From Latilactobacillus fragifolii (GTDB lineage Bacteria > Bacillota > Bacilli > Lactobacillales > Lactobacillaceae): a stretch of DNA of 37,400 nt. Position 1 is the first letter of the stretch. Every line of letters begins with the position of its first letter. A program made the position numbers and the translations under genes. The stretch lies in contig NZ_CAJOCF010000010.1 of the NCBI RefSeq assembly GCF_905332535.1, positions 1 through 37,400 of the forward strand, given 5' to 3'. A model generated the notes under the pieces. The model made no database searches. It was not told where the DNA came from and saw nothing but the letters and a program-made list of their open reading frames with translations. Positions 14,300 to 21,837 of this stretch are shown in pieces.

Positions 14300-14693
14300 T
14301 TATATTGAGGATATGCTGCGGGACTATCCACACTACAACGAATATATCAAGGAATGCGAAGAAGAAATCCGCCATCCTTACGTTGAGCCAGATGCAAATA
14401 TTGGTGGTGGCAGAAGCGCAGGGAAACAAGAACGCCTGACGGAGACAATTGTTCGAATTGACGAAGACAGACGCATTAGACAAATGAAACGTCAGCAAAA
14501 AGCTATTGCAAAATGTTTAGATAGATCTAATTCAGATATCGTTTATCAAATGTGCAAGGAGCTTTATTTTATGAATAAGCGACGATTAACTCTAGATGGT
14601 GTGGCATATAAACTCAATGTTAGCCGACGTACGTTAATCAGGCGCAGAGAAGACTTCTTCATAGATTTGGCCAAGGAATTAGGTATGCAATAA
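14280..14693 (+). CDS. ArpU-family late transcription activator
   Basis: This 137-aa protein has the ArpU/RinA-like layout: an N-terminal helical part (YIEDMLRDYPHYNEYIKECEE), a linker with GGGRSAGKQERLTE, and a C-terminal sigma-like helix-turn-helix (LTLDGVAYKLNVSRRTLIRRRE). This family switches on packaging, structural and lysis genes, and here it is the last early gene. GTG 14280 follows AAAGGAGG. TTGGCAC repeats just downstream may be its target. Confidence 0.85.
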   Translation: MRRSTFNYIEDMLRDYPHYNEYIKECEEEIRHPYVEPDANIGGGRSAGKQERLTETIVRIDEDRRIRQMKRQQKAIAKCLDRSNSDIVYQMCKELYFMNKRRLTLDGVAYKLNVSRRTLIRRREDFFIDLAKELGMQ

Positions 14694-14694
14694 A

Positions 14695-14712
14695 TTGGCA
14701 CAAAGTTGGCAC
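14695..14712 (+). promoter_or_regulatory. TTGGCAC direct repeats, candidate late activator site
   Basis: TTGGCAC occurs at 14695-14701 and 14706-14712, 11 bp apart, on one face of the helix. The repeats start right after the ArpU-like gene and lie upstream of the tRNA-like genes. TTGGCA could also serve as a -35 element, with an AT-rich stretch (TATAAAT at 14721) behind it, but no -10 stands at an ideal distance. Confidence 0.4.
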
Positions 14713-14814
14713 TTTTAGCCTATAAATACATGTTAAATTAGTATTATCAAATAGTTGCCCGAAAGAATACGCGAGGAAGGAGAGCCTTGTGTTTCGCTTA
14801 TCGATGTGGGCATG

Positions 14815-14892
14815 GTCCTAGTAGCTCAAATGGTAGAGCAGCGCGGTAGTGCACCTGCGGTCACGATTCGGGTTCGATTCCCGGCTAGGATA
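14815..14892 (+). tRNA. tRNA-like gene with aberrant anticodon arm
   Basis: Acceptor GTCCTAG/CTAGGAT, D stem GCTC/GAGC, T stem TCGGG/CCCGG with loop TTCGATT and discriminator A form a convincing tRNA frame. The part between D and T arms is about five bases too long. The best anticodon stem (CGCGG/CTGCG) leaves an 8-nt loop, TAGTGCAC, without a normal T33-anticodon arrangement; GCA (Cys) is possible. No CCA is encoded. It may be a pseudo-tRNA or a tRNA-derived RNA. Confidence 0.6.
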
Positions 14893-14894
14893 TT

Positions 14895-14971
14895 ATCGCA
14901 GTGGCGGAATAGGTAAAGCGTCTTTACGTCTTAAAACGGCAATTGTGTGGTGCAAATCCACACCTGCGATA
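14895..14971 (+). tRNA. Leu(UAA)-like tRNA, degenerate
   Basis: A perfect 7-bp acceptor (ATCGCAG/CTGCGAT), a Leu/Ser-type TGGCGGAAT D-arm entry and a CTTAAAA anticodon loop suggest tRNA-Leu with anticodon UAA. However the anticodon stem pairs poorly, the long variable arm expected of Leu is missing, and the T loop reads TGCAAAT instead of TTCAAAT with an extra C after the T stem. It follows the previous tRNA-like gene by two bases and precedes a terminator. Confidence 0.55.
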
Positions 14972-14979
14972 TTAAAAAA

Positions 14980-15016
14980 AGAGTCTAGTAGTTAACTAGG
15001 CTCTTTTCGTTTTTAT
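14980..15016. terminator. Bidirectional terminator
   Basis: AGAGTCTAGT (14980-14989) pairs with ACTAGGCTCT (14995-15004) over 10 bp. T runs follow on both strands: TTTT then TTTTT on +, and seven T on -. It ends the tRNA-like transcript rightward and the moron-like gene leftward. Confidence 0.8.
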
Positions 15017-15381
15017 TTGAAGTTGTTGAGTTCTTGTTCGACATCAGAAAGTTCAAATGGGTGTTTGTGTTTTTCTGAAATCATATTTGTTCCATCAAAC
15101 GTATAGGTATCTACCGTGCTGTTGTTGAATGTAACAATAATCTTATCATCATCAAAAACGTAGCGTAACATATCTTTCATGAGGCTTAGCGATACTGATA
15201 ACCCATCACCAGATGAACCAACTGCGACAAAATCAACGGTATTTGGATATTTTTCACGAGTATACATAACGTATTCGGATAAAATCATTGTTACTTGGTT
15301 GATAATTTTGCGACATAACTCTTTTGATTCATAAGAAGGATTCATATGATTCACTAAATTTGCAAACTCATCTTTATTCAT
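15013..15381 (-). CDS. Moron-like hypothetical protein, 122 aa
   Basis: This gene reads against the surrounding late genes and has its own ribosome binding site (AAAGGTGGTGA), candidate promoter and terminator, the classic moron layout. The product is soluble alpha/beta: an N-terminal helical part, then VDFVAVGSSGDGLSVSLSLMKDM and strands KIIVTFNNSTVDTYTF. No family recognised. It is probably expressed in the lysogen and could serve host or phage defence (inference). Confidence 0.65.
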   Translation of the reverse strand: MNKDEFANLVNHMNPSYESKELCRKIINQVTMILSEYVMYTREKYPNTVDFVAVGSSGDGLSVSLSLMKDMLRYVFDDDKIIVTFNNSTVDTYTFDGTNMISEKHKHPFELSDVEQELNNFK

Positions 15382-15407
15382 AATTAAGTCACCACCTTTC
15401 AAATTTG

Positions 15408-15436
15408 ATTATACAAGGAGAAATAAGAACATGGAA
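15408..15436 (-). promoter_or_regulatory. Candidate promoter of the moron-like gene
   Basis: On the - strand TATAAT (15408-15413) is preceded at 17 bp by TTCCAT (15431-15436), a poor -35. The elements overlap the ribosome binding site and start codon of the gene on the other strand at 15431. Confidence 0.4.
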
Positions 15437-15589
15437 CACATTACTAGAAAAACTTGCTTCGATAACGAGAGCGTACCAGATTTGGCGCTGAGCGATAAGC
15501 TATTAAAGCGAATCGAAAAGCTAGAAAAAGAAGTTAAAGAGCTAAAACGGGATAACGCGCTGTTAAAGTCTCAACAACAATTAACCTAA
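15431..15589 (+). CDS. Small coiled-coil protein, 52 aa
   Basis: AAGGAG lies 9 nt before the ATG. After a polar N terminus, residues ~20-48 form a charged heptad helix (LLKRIEKLEKEVKELKRDN). Its stop codon runs into a terminator, so it ends a short transcript. Function unknown. Confidence 0.6.
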   Translation: MEHITRKTCFDNESVPDLALSDKLLKRIEKLEKEVKELKRDNALLKSQQQLT

Positions 15590-15618
15590 GTCATAGTCAG
15601 CTGGTTATGGCTTTTTTT
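15589..15618 (+). terminator. Rho-independent terminator
   Basis: AGTCATA (15589-15595) pairs with TATGGCT (15606-15612), including one G-U pair, followed by a T run. It directly follows the small coiled-coil gene. Confidence 0.65.
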
Positions 15619-15644
15619 ATGCATAAAATTAAGGAGTGAGTTAG

Positions 15645-15806
15645 ATGGGATTTCTATATATTGTCAGTGTCATTTTGTTAATTGCAAAAGTAGTAGGGTT
15701 ACTTGCTATTAGTTGGTTGTGGGTATTCGCTCCAGCTATCATAAGCGTTGTTATTCAAATATCAATTGTTGCGTTTGCAATTATTGTTGCCAAAAAGTGT
15801 GATTAA
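15645..15806 (+). CDS. Small hydrophobic membrane protein, 53 aa
   Basis: AAGGAGTGAG precedes the ATG. Almost the whole protein is hydrophobic, with two membrane helices (LYIVSVILLIAKVVGLLAI and AIISVVIQISIVAFAIIV) and an end KKCD. It begins the late block before terminase. Function unknown. Confidence 0.6.
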   Translation: MGFLYIVSVILLIAKVVGLLAISWLWVFAPAIISVVIQISIVAFAIIVAKKCD

Positions 15807-15807
15807 C

Positions 15808-15960
15808 ATGTATTACATGAATCAAGGCAGCTACAAGAAAGAGCCTAGTTGGCAATCGAGATCCGATGCTAGGTTAGAAAGATGGCTCAAAAAACAGAAG
15901 AAAGATGAGAAACGTCGTTCAGTTAATGAGCGGCGTATTTTTGTGCAGAAAAATAAGTAG
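15808..15960 (+). CDS. Basic small protein before terminase, 50 aa
   Basis: The ATG lies one base after the previous stop, without a clear ribosome binding site, so coupling is likely. The product is very basic and helical (RWLKKQKKDEKRRSVNERR). It may bind DNA near the packaging start. No family recognised. Confidence 0.55.
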   Translation: MYYMNQGSYKKEPSWQSRSDARLERWLKKQKKDEKRRSVNERRIFVQKNK

Positions 15961-15997
15961 ATAAACTTATTGAAAATTGGAGTGTGGTGAATATGTG

Positions 15998-16492
15998 ATG
16001 GTAGACAAAAGTAGACAAAACGAGGCTTTTTATCAGTTAGATAAAGCTAAGCAAAATGCAATCATATTGCTATTTGAAGACGAATTAAGCGATGAACAAA
16101 TTGCTAAGTCTGTCAACCGATCCAGAGCGACTTTATCGAAGTGGAAAAATGATGATAAGTTTAAGCAGGCGCAGATAGAATATCGTCGAGTTGTAATTGA
16201 CGGTTATGTACCAGACGCGATTAAAAGGCTTCACAAATTAGCTACAGGTGCTAAGTCAGAAATGGTTAGCCTTCAAGCAGCCCAGAGCATATTATCCATG
16301 GCAGGCTTTGGCACTACTGATAGTTCGCCAGAGTTAGAACAAGCTAAGATAGAAAAAGCTAAAACTGATGTACGTAAGGCTAAGGCTGAGGCTGATATCA
16401 AGGAAGCAGAGGCTAAAGCTGCAAAGGATATGGATGCTGGACAGCTAACCATTAATATAACGCCGTTCGGTGGTGATACTAATGGAAATTAG
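15998..16492 (+). CDS. terS: Terminase small subunit
   Basis: This protein of about 164 aa has an N-terminal helix-turn-helix (ELSDEQIAKSVNRSRATLSKW), a middle with RLHKLATGAKSEMVSLQAAQ and a long Ala/Lys/Glu coiled coil (AKAEADIKEAEAKAAKD). This is the layout of phBC6A51-type small terminases. It recognises the packaging site and presents DNA to the large subunit. The start is uncertain between GTG 15995, ATG 15998 and upstream codons, because the ribosome binding site is weak. Confidence 0.85.
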   Translation: MVDKSRQNEAFYQLDKAKQNAIILLFEDELSDEQIAKSVNRSRATLSKWKNDDKFKQAQIEYRRVVIDGYVPDAIKRLHKLATGAKSEMVSLQAAQSILSMAGFGTTDSSPELEQAKIEKAKTDVRKAKAEADIKEAEAKAAKDMDAGQLTINITPFGGDTNGN

Positions 16493-17762
16493 TTGGAATC
16501 TCCCAGAAATGGTTAGTTCAGCCTATGCCCCATTATTTGTTAGCCACTCAAGAATTATTGCATATAAAGGGAGCCGTGGTAGCGGCAAGAGTGAAGCGAT
16601 GGCTATTAAGGTTATATATGATATTGTCACAAAACCGTATGTTAATTGGCTTGTGTTAAGAAGATATGCAAATACCAATAGGCAATCAACCTTTACACTA
16701 ATACAAAAGGTTGCTAATCGAATGGGCGTGAGTGGCTTCTTCCAGTTTAATGCGTCATTGCCAGAGATAACTTATAAGCCAACAGGGCAAAAGATTTTAT
16801 TCCGTGGAGCTGATAAGCCGTTGAGCATTACATCTATATCAGTTGAGACAGGTAATTTGTGTAGGCAGTGGGTCGAAGAAGCATATCAATTAGAGTCCGA
16901 GGAAGCCTATGAAACGATTGAAGAATCAATGCGTGGTGTAATAGATGATCCAGAAGGGTTTTATCAAACAATATTTACATTTAACCCGTGGAGTGAACGG
17001 CACTGGCTTAAAAAACGTTTCTTTGACGAGAAAACAAAAGTTGATGATGTATTAGCCTTAACGACAACTTACAAAGATAATCCATTTTTAGATGAAGATT
17101 ATATCGGACGTTTAATAGAACTAAAACGCCGTAATCCACGAAGAGCTAAAGTTGCAGTTGATGGAGAGTGGGGAGTCGCTGAGGGTCTTGTATTTGAAAA
17201 TTTTGTAGTTGAAAATTTTGATTTAACTGAAGTGCTTAAAGATGCAATACCCGTACATGGATTGGATTTTGGGTTTTCACATGATCCGACAGCCTTTGCT
17301 GAAGCTGCAGTAAATTTGAAGACAAAGGATATCTATATATTTAACGAATTATATAAGACCGGAATGTTCACCAAGGATATATTTAATTGGCTCGTTGTTA
17401 ATGGATATCAAAATACCACTATTACTGCCGATTGCGCTGAAGATAGATTGATTGCTGAGTTAAGGGCTTTAGGAATCAGACGAATCAACCGTTCTAAAAA
17501 GGGCAAAGGCAGCATTATGTATGGTATCGATTTTATGCAGGGTTTTACAATTCATATACTGCCGTCATGTGTACATGCGGCGGAAGAATTTAATTCATAT
17601 GCTTTCAGTAAAGACAAAGATGGCAATTGGATAAATAAGCCCGTTGATAAAGATAACCATTTCATAGATGCCTTACGCTACGGTTTAGAACCGTTAATCA
17701 TGCCTAATAAAAATAAGAGCGATCGTATGGAAGAATTTAAGAAACTTGGATTGGGGAGGTAA
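16482..17762 (+). CDS. terL: Terminase large subunit (PBSX-type)
   Basis: This 426-aa motor packages DNA into proheads. Visible parts are Walker A GSRGSGKS (about residue 32), a Walker B-like RQWVEEAYQL, a coupling-type FTFNPWSERHW, and the RNase H-like nuclease with GLDFGFSHDP, ITADCAEDR and DKDNHFIDALRYG. I chose ATG 16482 after GGTGGTGA; it overlaps the small subunit gene by 11 bases. The PBSX-like type suggests headful (pac) packaging (inference). Confidence 0.93.
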   Translation: MEISWNLPEMVSSAYAPLFVSHSRIIAYKGSRGSGKSEAMAIKVIYDIVTKPYVNWLVLRRYANTNRQSTFTLIQKVANRMGVSGFFQFNASLPEITYKPTGQKILFRGADKPLSITSISVETGNLCRQWVEEAYQLESEEAYETIEESMRGVIDDPEGFYQTIFTFNPWSERHWLKKRFFDEKTKVDDVLALTTTYKDNPFLDEDYIGRLIELKRRNPRRAKVAVDGEWGVAEGLVFENFVVENFDLTEVLKDAIPVHGLDFGFSHDPTAFAEAAVNLKTKDIYIFNELYKTGMFTKDIFNWLVVNGYQNTTITADCAEDRLIAELRALGIRRINRSKKGKGSIMYGIDFMQGFTIHILPSCVHAAEEFNSYAFSKDKDGNWINKPVDKDNHFIDALRYGLEPLIMPNKNKSDRMEEFKKLGLGR

Positions 17763-17785
17763 TTAACATCACGAATATCGAATTT

Positions 17786-19336
17786 TTGAATGGTACTCGT
17801 TATACCGATACTGCAAATATTGAATTCAGAATGCCAGAAGATGATTTTGAGAAATCAAATATGGAATCTCCAGAATTCATAAACCAAATTGAAAATTATA
17901 TTCAACAGTTTCGTAATAATCAGCTACCTAGGCTTCAGGAGCTAAAAAGATATTATTTGTCAGATAACAACATTAAATATCGTGATACGAAACGTGACAA
18001 AAACAGAGCTGACAATCGAATAGCTAGTGACTGGGCAAAATATATAACTGTTTTTATGCAAGGATATATTTTGGGAAATCCAGTTAAGTATCAAAACGAA
18101 GATGCACAATTAGTTAATAAAATTGAAGAGTTTCAAAATGCTAACAACGAAGATTATCACAATGGTCTCTTAGAGACTGACCTAAGCATATACGGTCGAG
18201 CTTATGAAATGTTGTATATAGATTCTGATGGTATTGAAAAAGTAACTAAGCTCTCACCAGAGCAAACATTCGTAGTCTATGGTGACACAATAGAGAAAAA
18301 CTCTTTGTTTGGCGTGAGATTCTACCAAATTGAGTTTTCAATGGAAAAAGCAGCAAGTTATGTTGAAGTTTATACCGATAATGAGATGTACCGATATGAA
18401 ACTAATAACAACGCATATTCAGGATTAGCCTTTAAAGAAAAGAAGGAAACCAATTTCAAGGGTGTTCCTATTAATGAATATCAAAATAACGAAGATAGAT
18501 TAGGTGATTTCGAAAGTGTACTGGATAGTATTGATGCATATGATTTATCACAAAGTGAGTTAGCTAATTTCCAGCAGGATTCTAGTGATGCTTATTTAGT
18601 TATTACCGGAAATCCCATGACCGCTACGGATACAACTTATGAATATGACTCTAGCGGGAAAATAGTTTTAGATGAATATGGTAAGCCTGTTGTAGCAGAT
18701 AATTCAAAAGATGGCGTATTAGAGGCTATGATGAAGGCTAGATTGTTGGTATTAGACAACAATAACAATCCTGATGGCCCTAATCCGAATGCGTTCTATT
18801 TAACCAAAGAATATGACAGCACTGGTGTTGAAGCTTACAAGAAACGATTGGTGGATGATATTTTAAGATTTACATTTACACCAGATACAAATGACTCTAA
18901 TTTTTCAGGGACTCAGTCAGGCGAATCTATGAAGTATAAGTTAATGGGTAACGATAATCTTAATAAAACTAAAACTAGACTTTTAACTAAAGGGTTCATG
19001 AGAAGATTGCGACTGCTTGCAAATGTTTGGAGTTTGAAAAATAGTGTTTCAACTGGGGACAAAATTACTGACCTACAGGATAAGATCAATGATACGACAA
19101 TCAAATTTACGCCAAATCTTCCACAGAATGACGAAGAAAGAATCAACATGATTAAAAACTTGGATGGTGTGGTTAGTGATGAAACCTTACTAACGTTATT
19201 AGAAACATTTACTGGTGTAGATGCTAGTAATGAACTTAAACGTATTGATAAAGAGTCTGATAAGCAGCCAATTAATAGTAACCCAAGAATTCCTAATAAT
19301 AACGATGGTGTTAATGAGGTAGATGAGCATGAATAG
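17786..19336 (+). CDS. Portal protein (SPP1-like)
   Basis: This protein of at least 516 aa forms the dodecameric DNA gate of the capsid. SPP1-portal features are RADNRIASDWAKYITVFMQGYILGNPVKY, DLSIYGRAYEMLYID, GVPINEYQNNEDRLGDFESVLD and a C-terminal FTGVDASNELKRI. The coordinate uses TTG 17786, but the only good ribosome binding site (GGGGAGG, ending 17759) is eight bases from an in-frame AUC at 17768. The real start may be that AUC. The last 8 bases overlap the minor head gene. Confidence 0.92.
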   Translation: MNGTRYTDTANIEFRMPEDDFEKSNMESPEFINQIENYIQQFRNNQLPRLQELKRYYLSDNNIKYRDTKRDKNRADNRIASDWAKYITVFMQGYILGNPVKYQNEDAQLVNKIEEFQNANNEDYHNGLLETDLSIYGRAYEMLYIDSDGIEKVTKLSPEQTFVVYGDTIEKNSLFGVRFYQIEFSMEKAASYVEVYTDNEMYRYETNNNAYSGLAFKEKKETNFKGVPINEYQNNEDRLGDFESVLDSIDAYDLSQSELANFQQDSSDAYLVITGNPMTATDTTYEYDSSGKIVLDEYGKPVVADNSKDGVLEAMMKARLLVLDNNNNPDGPNPNAFYLTKEYDSTGVEAYKKRLVDDILRFTFTPDTNDSNFSGTQSGESMKYKLMGNDNLNKTKTRLLTKGFMRRLRLLANVWSLKNSVSTGDKITDLQDKINDTTIKFTPNLPQNDEERINMIKNLDGVVSDETLLTLLETFTGVDASNELKRIDKESDKQPINSNPRIPNNNDGVNEVDEHE

Positions 19337-20213
19337 TCGTGAGTATTGGGAAAAAAGATTAAATAAAATACTGCAGAATGCAGATGAAACAGATTTAGAG
19401 TACTTTTATGAACTACAATCTTTGTTTGCTGTTTATTCTAAAAAAGTACAAGAGGCTGTATTTGCTTTTTACCAAAAATATGCTGATGAAAATGGCATTA
19501 GTTATTCGGAAGCTAAAAAGAGACTAAATAAAGAAGATTTAGCGACATACCAGGCTAATGCTAATAGATACTTTAGCCAGAGTATAAAAGATGCAACATT
19601 ACTTGAGATATTAAATACACAGTATATGAGTGCCAAAGCAAGTAGGCTTGATGCTTTAGATTTAGAAATGGCCGCTATAACCTCCGCTTTAGGCAAAGAA
19701 TTTGAAGGATCGCTGCAGAGTTATTTAGAGTCTGTTATTAAAAGTGTTTATGGCAACTTAGCCGAATCTCAAATTAATATACGAGCGCTCAAAAATATAG
19801 TTGAATCAAAATGGGCTGGCGATAATTTTTCTGGCCGAATCTGGGGTAATGCAGGTAAATTAGCTGAAGAGTTAAGAGAAATACTTAAAAAGGGTTTTAT
19901 CAGAAACGCTACACCTGCAGAAATGGCTAGAGAATTAAGAAAAACTTTTAATGTTAAAAGGGCTCAAGCCGAGACGTTAGTAAGGACTGAAACCACGCAT
20001 GTTATTACTGATACAACAATTGAATCATACAAAAAAGCAGGATTTACAAAGTACCAGTATTTAGCGCATCTAGATAGTAGAACAACAGAAATTTGTCGTG
20101 ATTTAAATGGTGATATATTTGCTATTAAAAATTATCAGCCTGGGTTGAATGCACCACCTATGCACCCGAATTGTCGAAGTACCATAACGCCAACCGATCA
20201 GGAGTTAAATTAA
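19329..20213 (+). CDS. Minor head protein (SPP1 gp7 / Mu gpF-like)
   Basis: This 294-aa protein has the C-terminal signature RAQAETLVRTETTHVITDT, then YLAHLDSRTTEICRDLNG and APPMHPNCRSTITP, typical of the head morphogenesis family. A few copies bind the portal and help DNA ejection. I chose ATG 19329, nine bases from AGG, over ATG 19323. It follows the portal gene with a short overlap. Confidence 0.9.
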   Translation: MNSREYWEKRLNKILQNADETDLEYFYELQSLFAVYSKKVQEAVFAFYQKYADENGISYSEAKKRLNKEDLATYQANANRYFSQSIKDATLLEILNTQYMSAKASRLDALDLEMAAITSALGKEFEGSLQSYLESVIKSVYGNLAESQINIRALKNIVESKWAGDNFSGRIWGNAGKLAEELREILKKGFIRNATPAEMARELRKTFNVKRAQAETLVRTETTHVITDTTIESYKKAGFTKYQYLAHLDSRTTEICRDLNGDIFAIKNYQPGLNAPPMHPNCRSTITPTDQELN

Positions 20214-20263
20214 GAATATTGACCTGAGCAAGTCATAAAACTACTCAAAAATAAAATATGAGT

Positions 20264-20342
20264 GTGTATGGGTTCATGTGCTAGTTGTGCATGGGCTTTT
20301 TTAGTGTGTGTGGGACGAACTTTGCATATGAACGTGTATGGG
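20264..20342 (+). promoter_or_regulatory. Scaffold leader with GTGTATGGG repeats and attenuator-like hairpin
   Basis: Four copies of GTG(T/C)(A/G)TGGG lie at 20264, 20287, 20306 and 20334. GTTCATGTGC (20272-20281) and GTGCATGGGC (20287-20296) pair over ten positions, including G-U pairs, and TTTTTT follows. It is therefore terminator-like in the middle of the head operon, 60 bases before the scaffold gene. It may tune scaffold and capsid output relative to upstream genes. Confidence 0.5.
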
Positions 20343-20362
20343 CTCTAAAGGAGTTTTGTTTT

Positions 20363-20914
20363 ATGCCAACAGAAAATAATAACCAAGCAGTTGAGTCACA
20401 GCAAGATAATAGTTTGAACGAAAAAGACGCAACAACTCAAACTAACGAAACTGAAGACCAACTAACGTTTACTACACAAGAATTTGATGCGGAAGTAGAT
20501 AAACGTATCAGCAAGGCACTTGAAACGGCTAAATCGAAGTGGGATGAACAAAAACAATCAGAAATCTCACAAGCTGAAAAATTAGCGAAAATGAGCGCTG
20601 CTGAACGAAAAGACGCTGAAGAGAAAGCTAAAATTGCTAAATTAGAACAGCGCGAAAAAGAGCTTAACATGCGTGAGTACCGCTATGAAGCTAAGAAAGA
20701 GCTTGAAATTAATAGCATGCCTGCTGAGTTTGTCGATATGGTAATTTCAGATGATGTAGAAACCACAAAGAAAAATATTACCGCGCTTAAATCGGCATTC
20801 GATAAATCGGTAGAGAAAGCTGTTACGGAACGTTTAAAGGGAGACGCGCCCAAAGAATCAAATAATGGCGGATCAAATGACCCGTTTGCTGCTGTTGTAG
20901 CAAAATACAAATAA
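20363..20914 (+). CDS. Scaffolding protein (DUF4355-like)
   Basis: This 183-aa protein has an acidic, disordered N terminus, a long charged coiled coil (LAKMSAAERKDAEEKAKIAK, QREKELNMREYRYEAKKEL) and a C-terminal FAAVVAKYK, all typical of small phage scaffolds. It guides capsid assembly and leaves before maturation. AAAGGAG precedes ATG 20363. It lies directly before the capsid gene, as expected. Confidence 0.9.
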   Translation: MPTENNNQAVESQQDNSLNEKDATTQTNETEDQLTFTTQEFDAEVDKRISKALETAKSKWDEQKQSEISQAEKLAKMSAAERKDAEEKAKIAKLEQREKELNMREYRYEAKKELEINSMPAEFVDMVISDDVETTKKNITALKSAFDKSVEKAVTERLKGDAPKESNNGGSNDPFAAVVAKYK

Positions 20915-20929
20915 GAGGAGATTTTTATT

Positions 20930-21826
20930 ATGAGTGAACAACTATATACAAAACAATTTATGACTATTATCCAATCGGTGTTTAGAGCAAAATCAGCATT
21001 TCAACCAACATTTGGTCAAATGCAAGCAATCGATGGCATTACAAACAATAGCAAAATGTTTAGCGTTAAAACTAGTGATTTGCCAGTAGTTATCGGTGAA
21101 TATAGTACTGATCCTAATGTAGCCTTTGGCAAAGGAACGGATAATTCCTCACGCTTTGGTGAAATGCAAGAAGTTATCTATACAGATAAGGAAGTCCCTT
21201 ATGAAGGCACGTGGGCTATTCATGAAGGTATGGATCGTTTTACTGTTAACGCAGATATGAATAAAGCTATCGCAGAACGATTAGATTTGCAGGCTCAAGC
21301 TAAGATTCGTAAGTTTAACTACTACTATGGCAAAATGCTTGCAGATAGTGCGGCTGGAGACCTTGGAAGCGCTGATGATGTTGAAAAACTATTCTCAGAC
21401 GCAGACGATAAATACACTAACTTAGAAATCACGGTACCAGTTCGTGCCTATGTAACACCAGAAATCTATAATGCGATTGTTGATTCAAAACTTGCCACAA
21501 CGTCAAAAGGCTCTAATGTAAATATTGATACTAATACTTACCTTGAATTTAAAGGGTTCCAAATCAGTAAAACACCCGAACAATACATGTCAGGCGCAAA
21601 AGTTATTTTTGTACCAGATAATATTGGTCGTGCTTTCACTGGGATTGAGGTAGTTCGCTCAATTGAAGCAGAAAACTTCTATGGCATCAAATTACAGGGC
21701 GCTGGTAAGTATGGGGCTTATATCTCAGAAGACAATAAAAAAGCCATTTACACTGCTGGGGCAGGAACTGTAACAACGACCACAACAACTAAGGCAACCA
21801 CAACTACAACAACTACAGCGCACTAA
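20930..21826 (+). CDS. Major capsid protein with threonine-rich C-terminal tag
   Basis: This 298-aa protein is identified by position after the scaffold and by a long helix followed by beta-rich parts (KEVPYEGTWAIHEGMDRFTV, KGFQISKTPEQY, FVPDNIGRAF, VVRSIEAENFYGIKLQGAGKYGAYI), consistent with an HK97-fold major head protein. After residue ~279 it ends in TVTTTTTTKATTTTTTTAH: 14 Thr in 19 residues. The tail tube protein (24026) ends in nearly the same tag. The glycosyltransferase gene begins 11 bases after the stop. The tag is probably exposed on the shell and O-glycosylated (inference). Confidence 0.9.
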   Translation: MSEQLYTKQFMTIIQSVFRAKSAFQPTFGQMQAIDGITNNSKMFSVKTSDLPVVIGEYSTDPNVAFGKGTDNSSRFGEMQEVIYTDKEVPYEGTWAIHEGMDRFTVNADMNKAIAERLDLQAQAKIRKFNYYYGKMLADSAAGDLGSADDVEKLFSDADDKYTNLEITVPVRAYVTPEIYNAIVDSKLATTSKGSNVNIDTNTYLEFKGFQISKTPEQYMSGAKVIFVPDNIGRAFTGIEVVRSIEAENFYGIKLQGAGKYGAYISEDNKKAIYTAGAGTVTTTTTTKATTTTTTTAH

Positions 21827-21837
21827 GGAGTAGATTA

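Noticed and set aside
14695-14712. Sigma-54 promoter (TGGCAC with a second TTGGC)
   Set aside because: The GG to GC distance is 12 rather than 10 bp, and the second element reads TTGGC, not TTGC. A direct repeat for an activator is more likely.
21766-21826. Thr-rich capsid end as a frameshift or misassembled low-complexity tail
   Set aside because: The codons vary (ACA, ACG, ACC, ACT), there is no slippery heptamer, and an independent copy of the tag ends the tail protein with different codons. It is a real conserved peptide.
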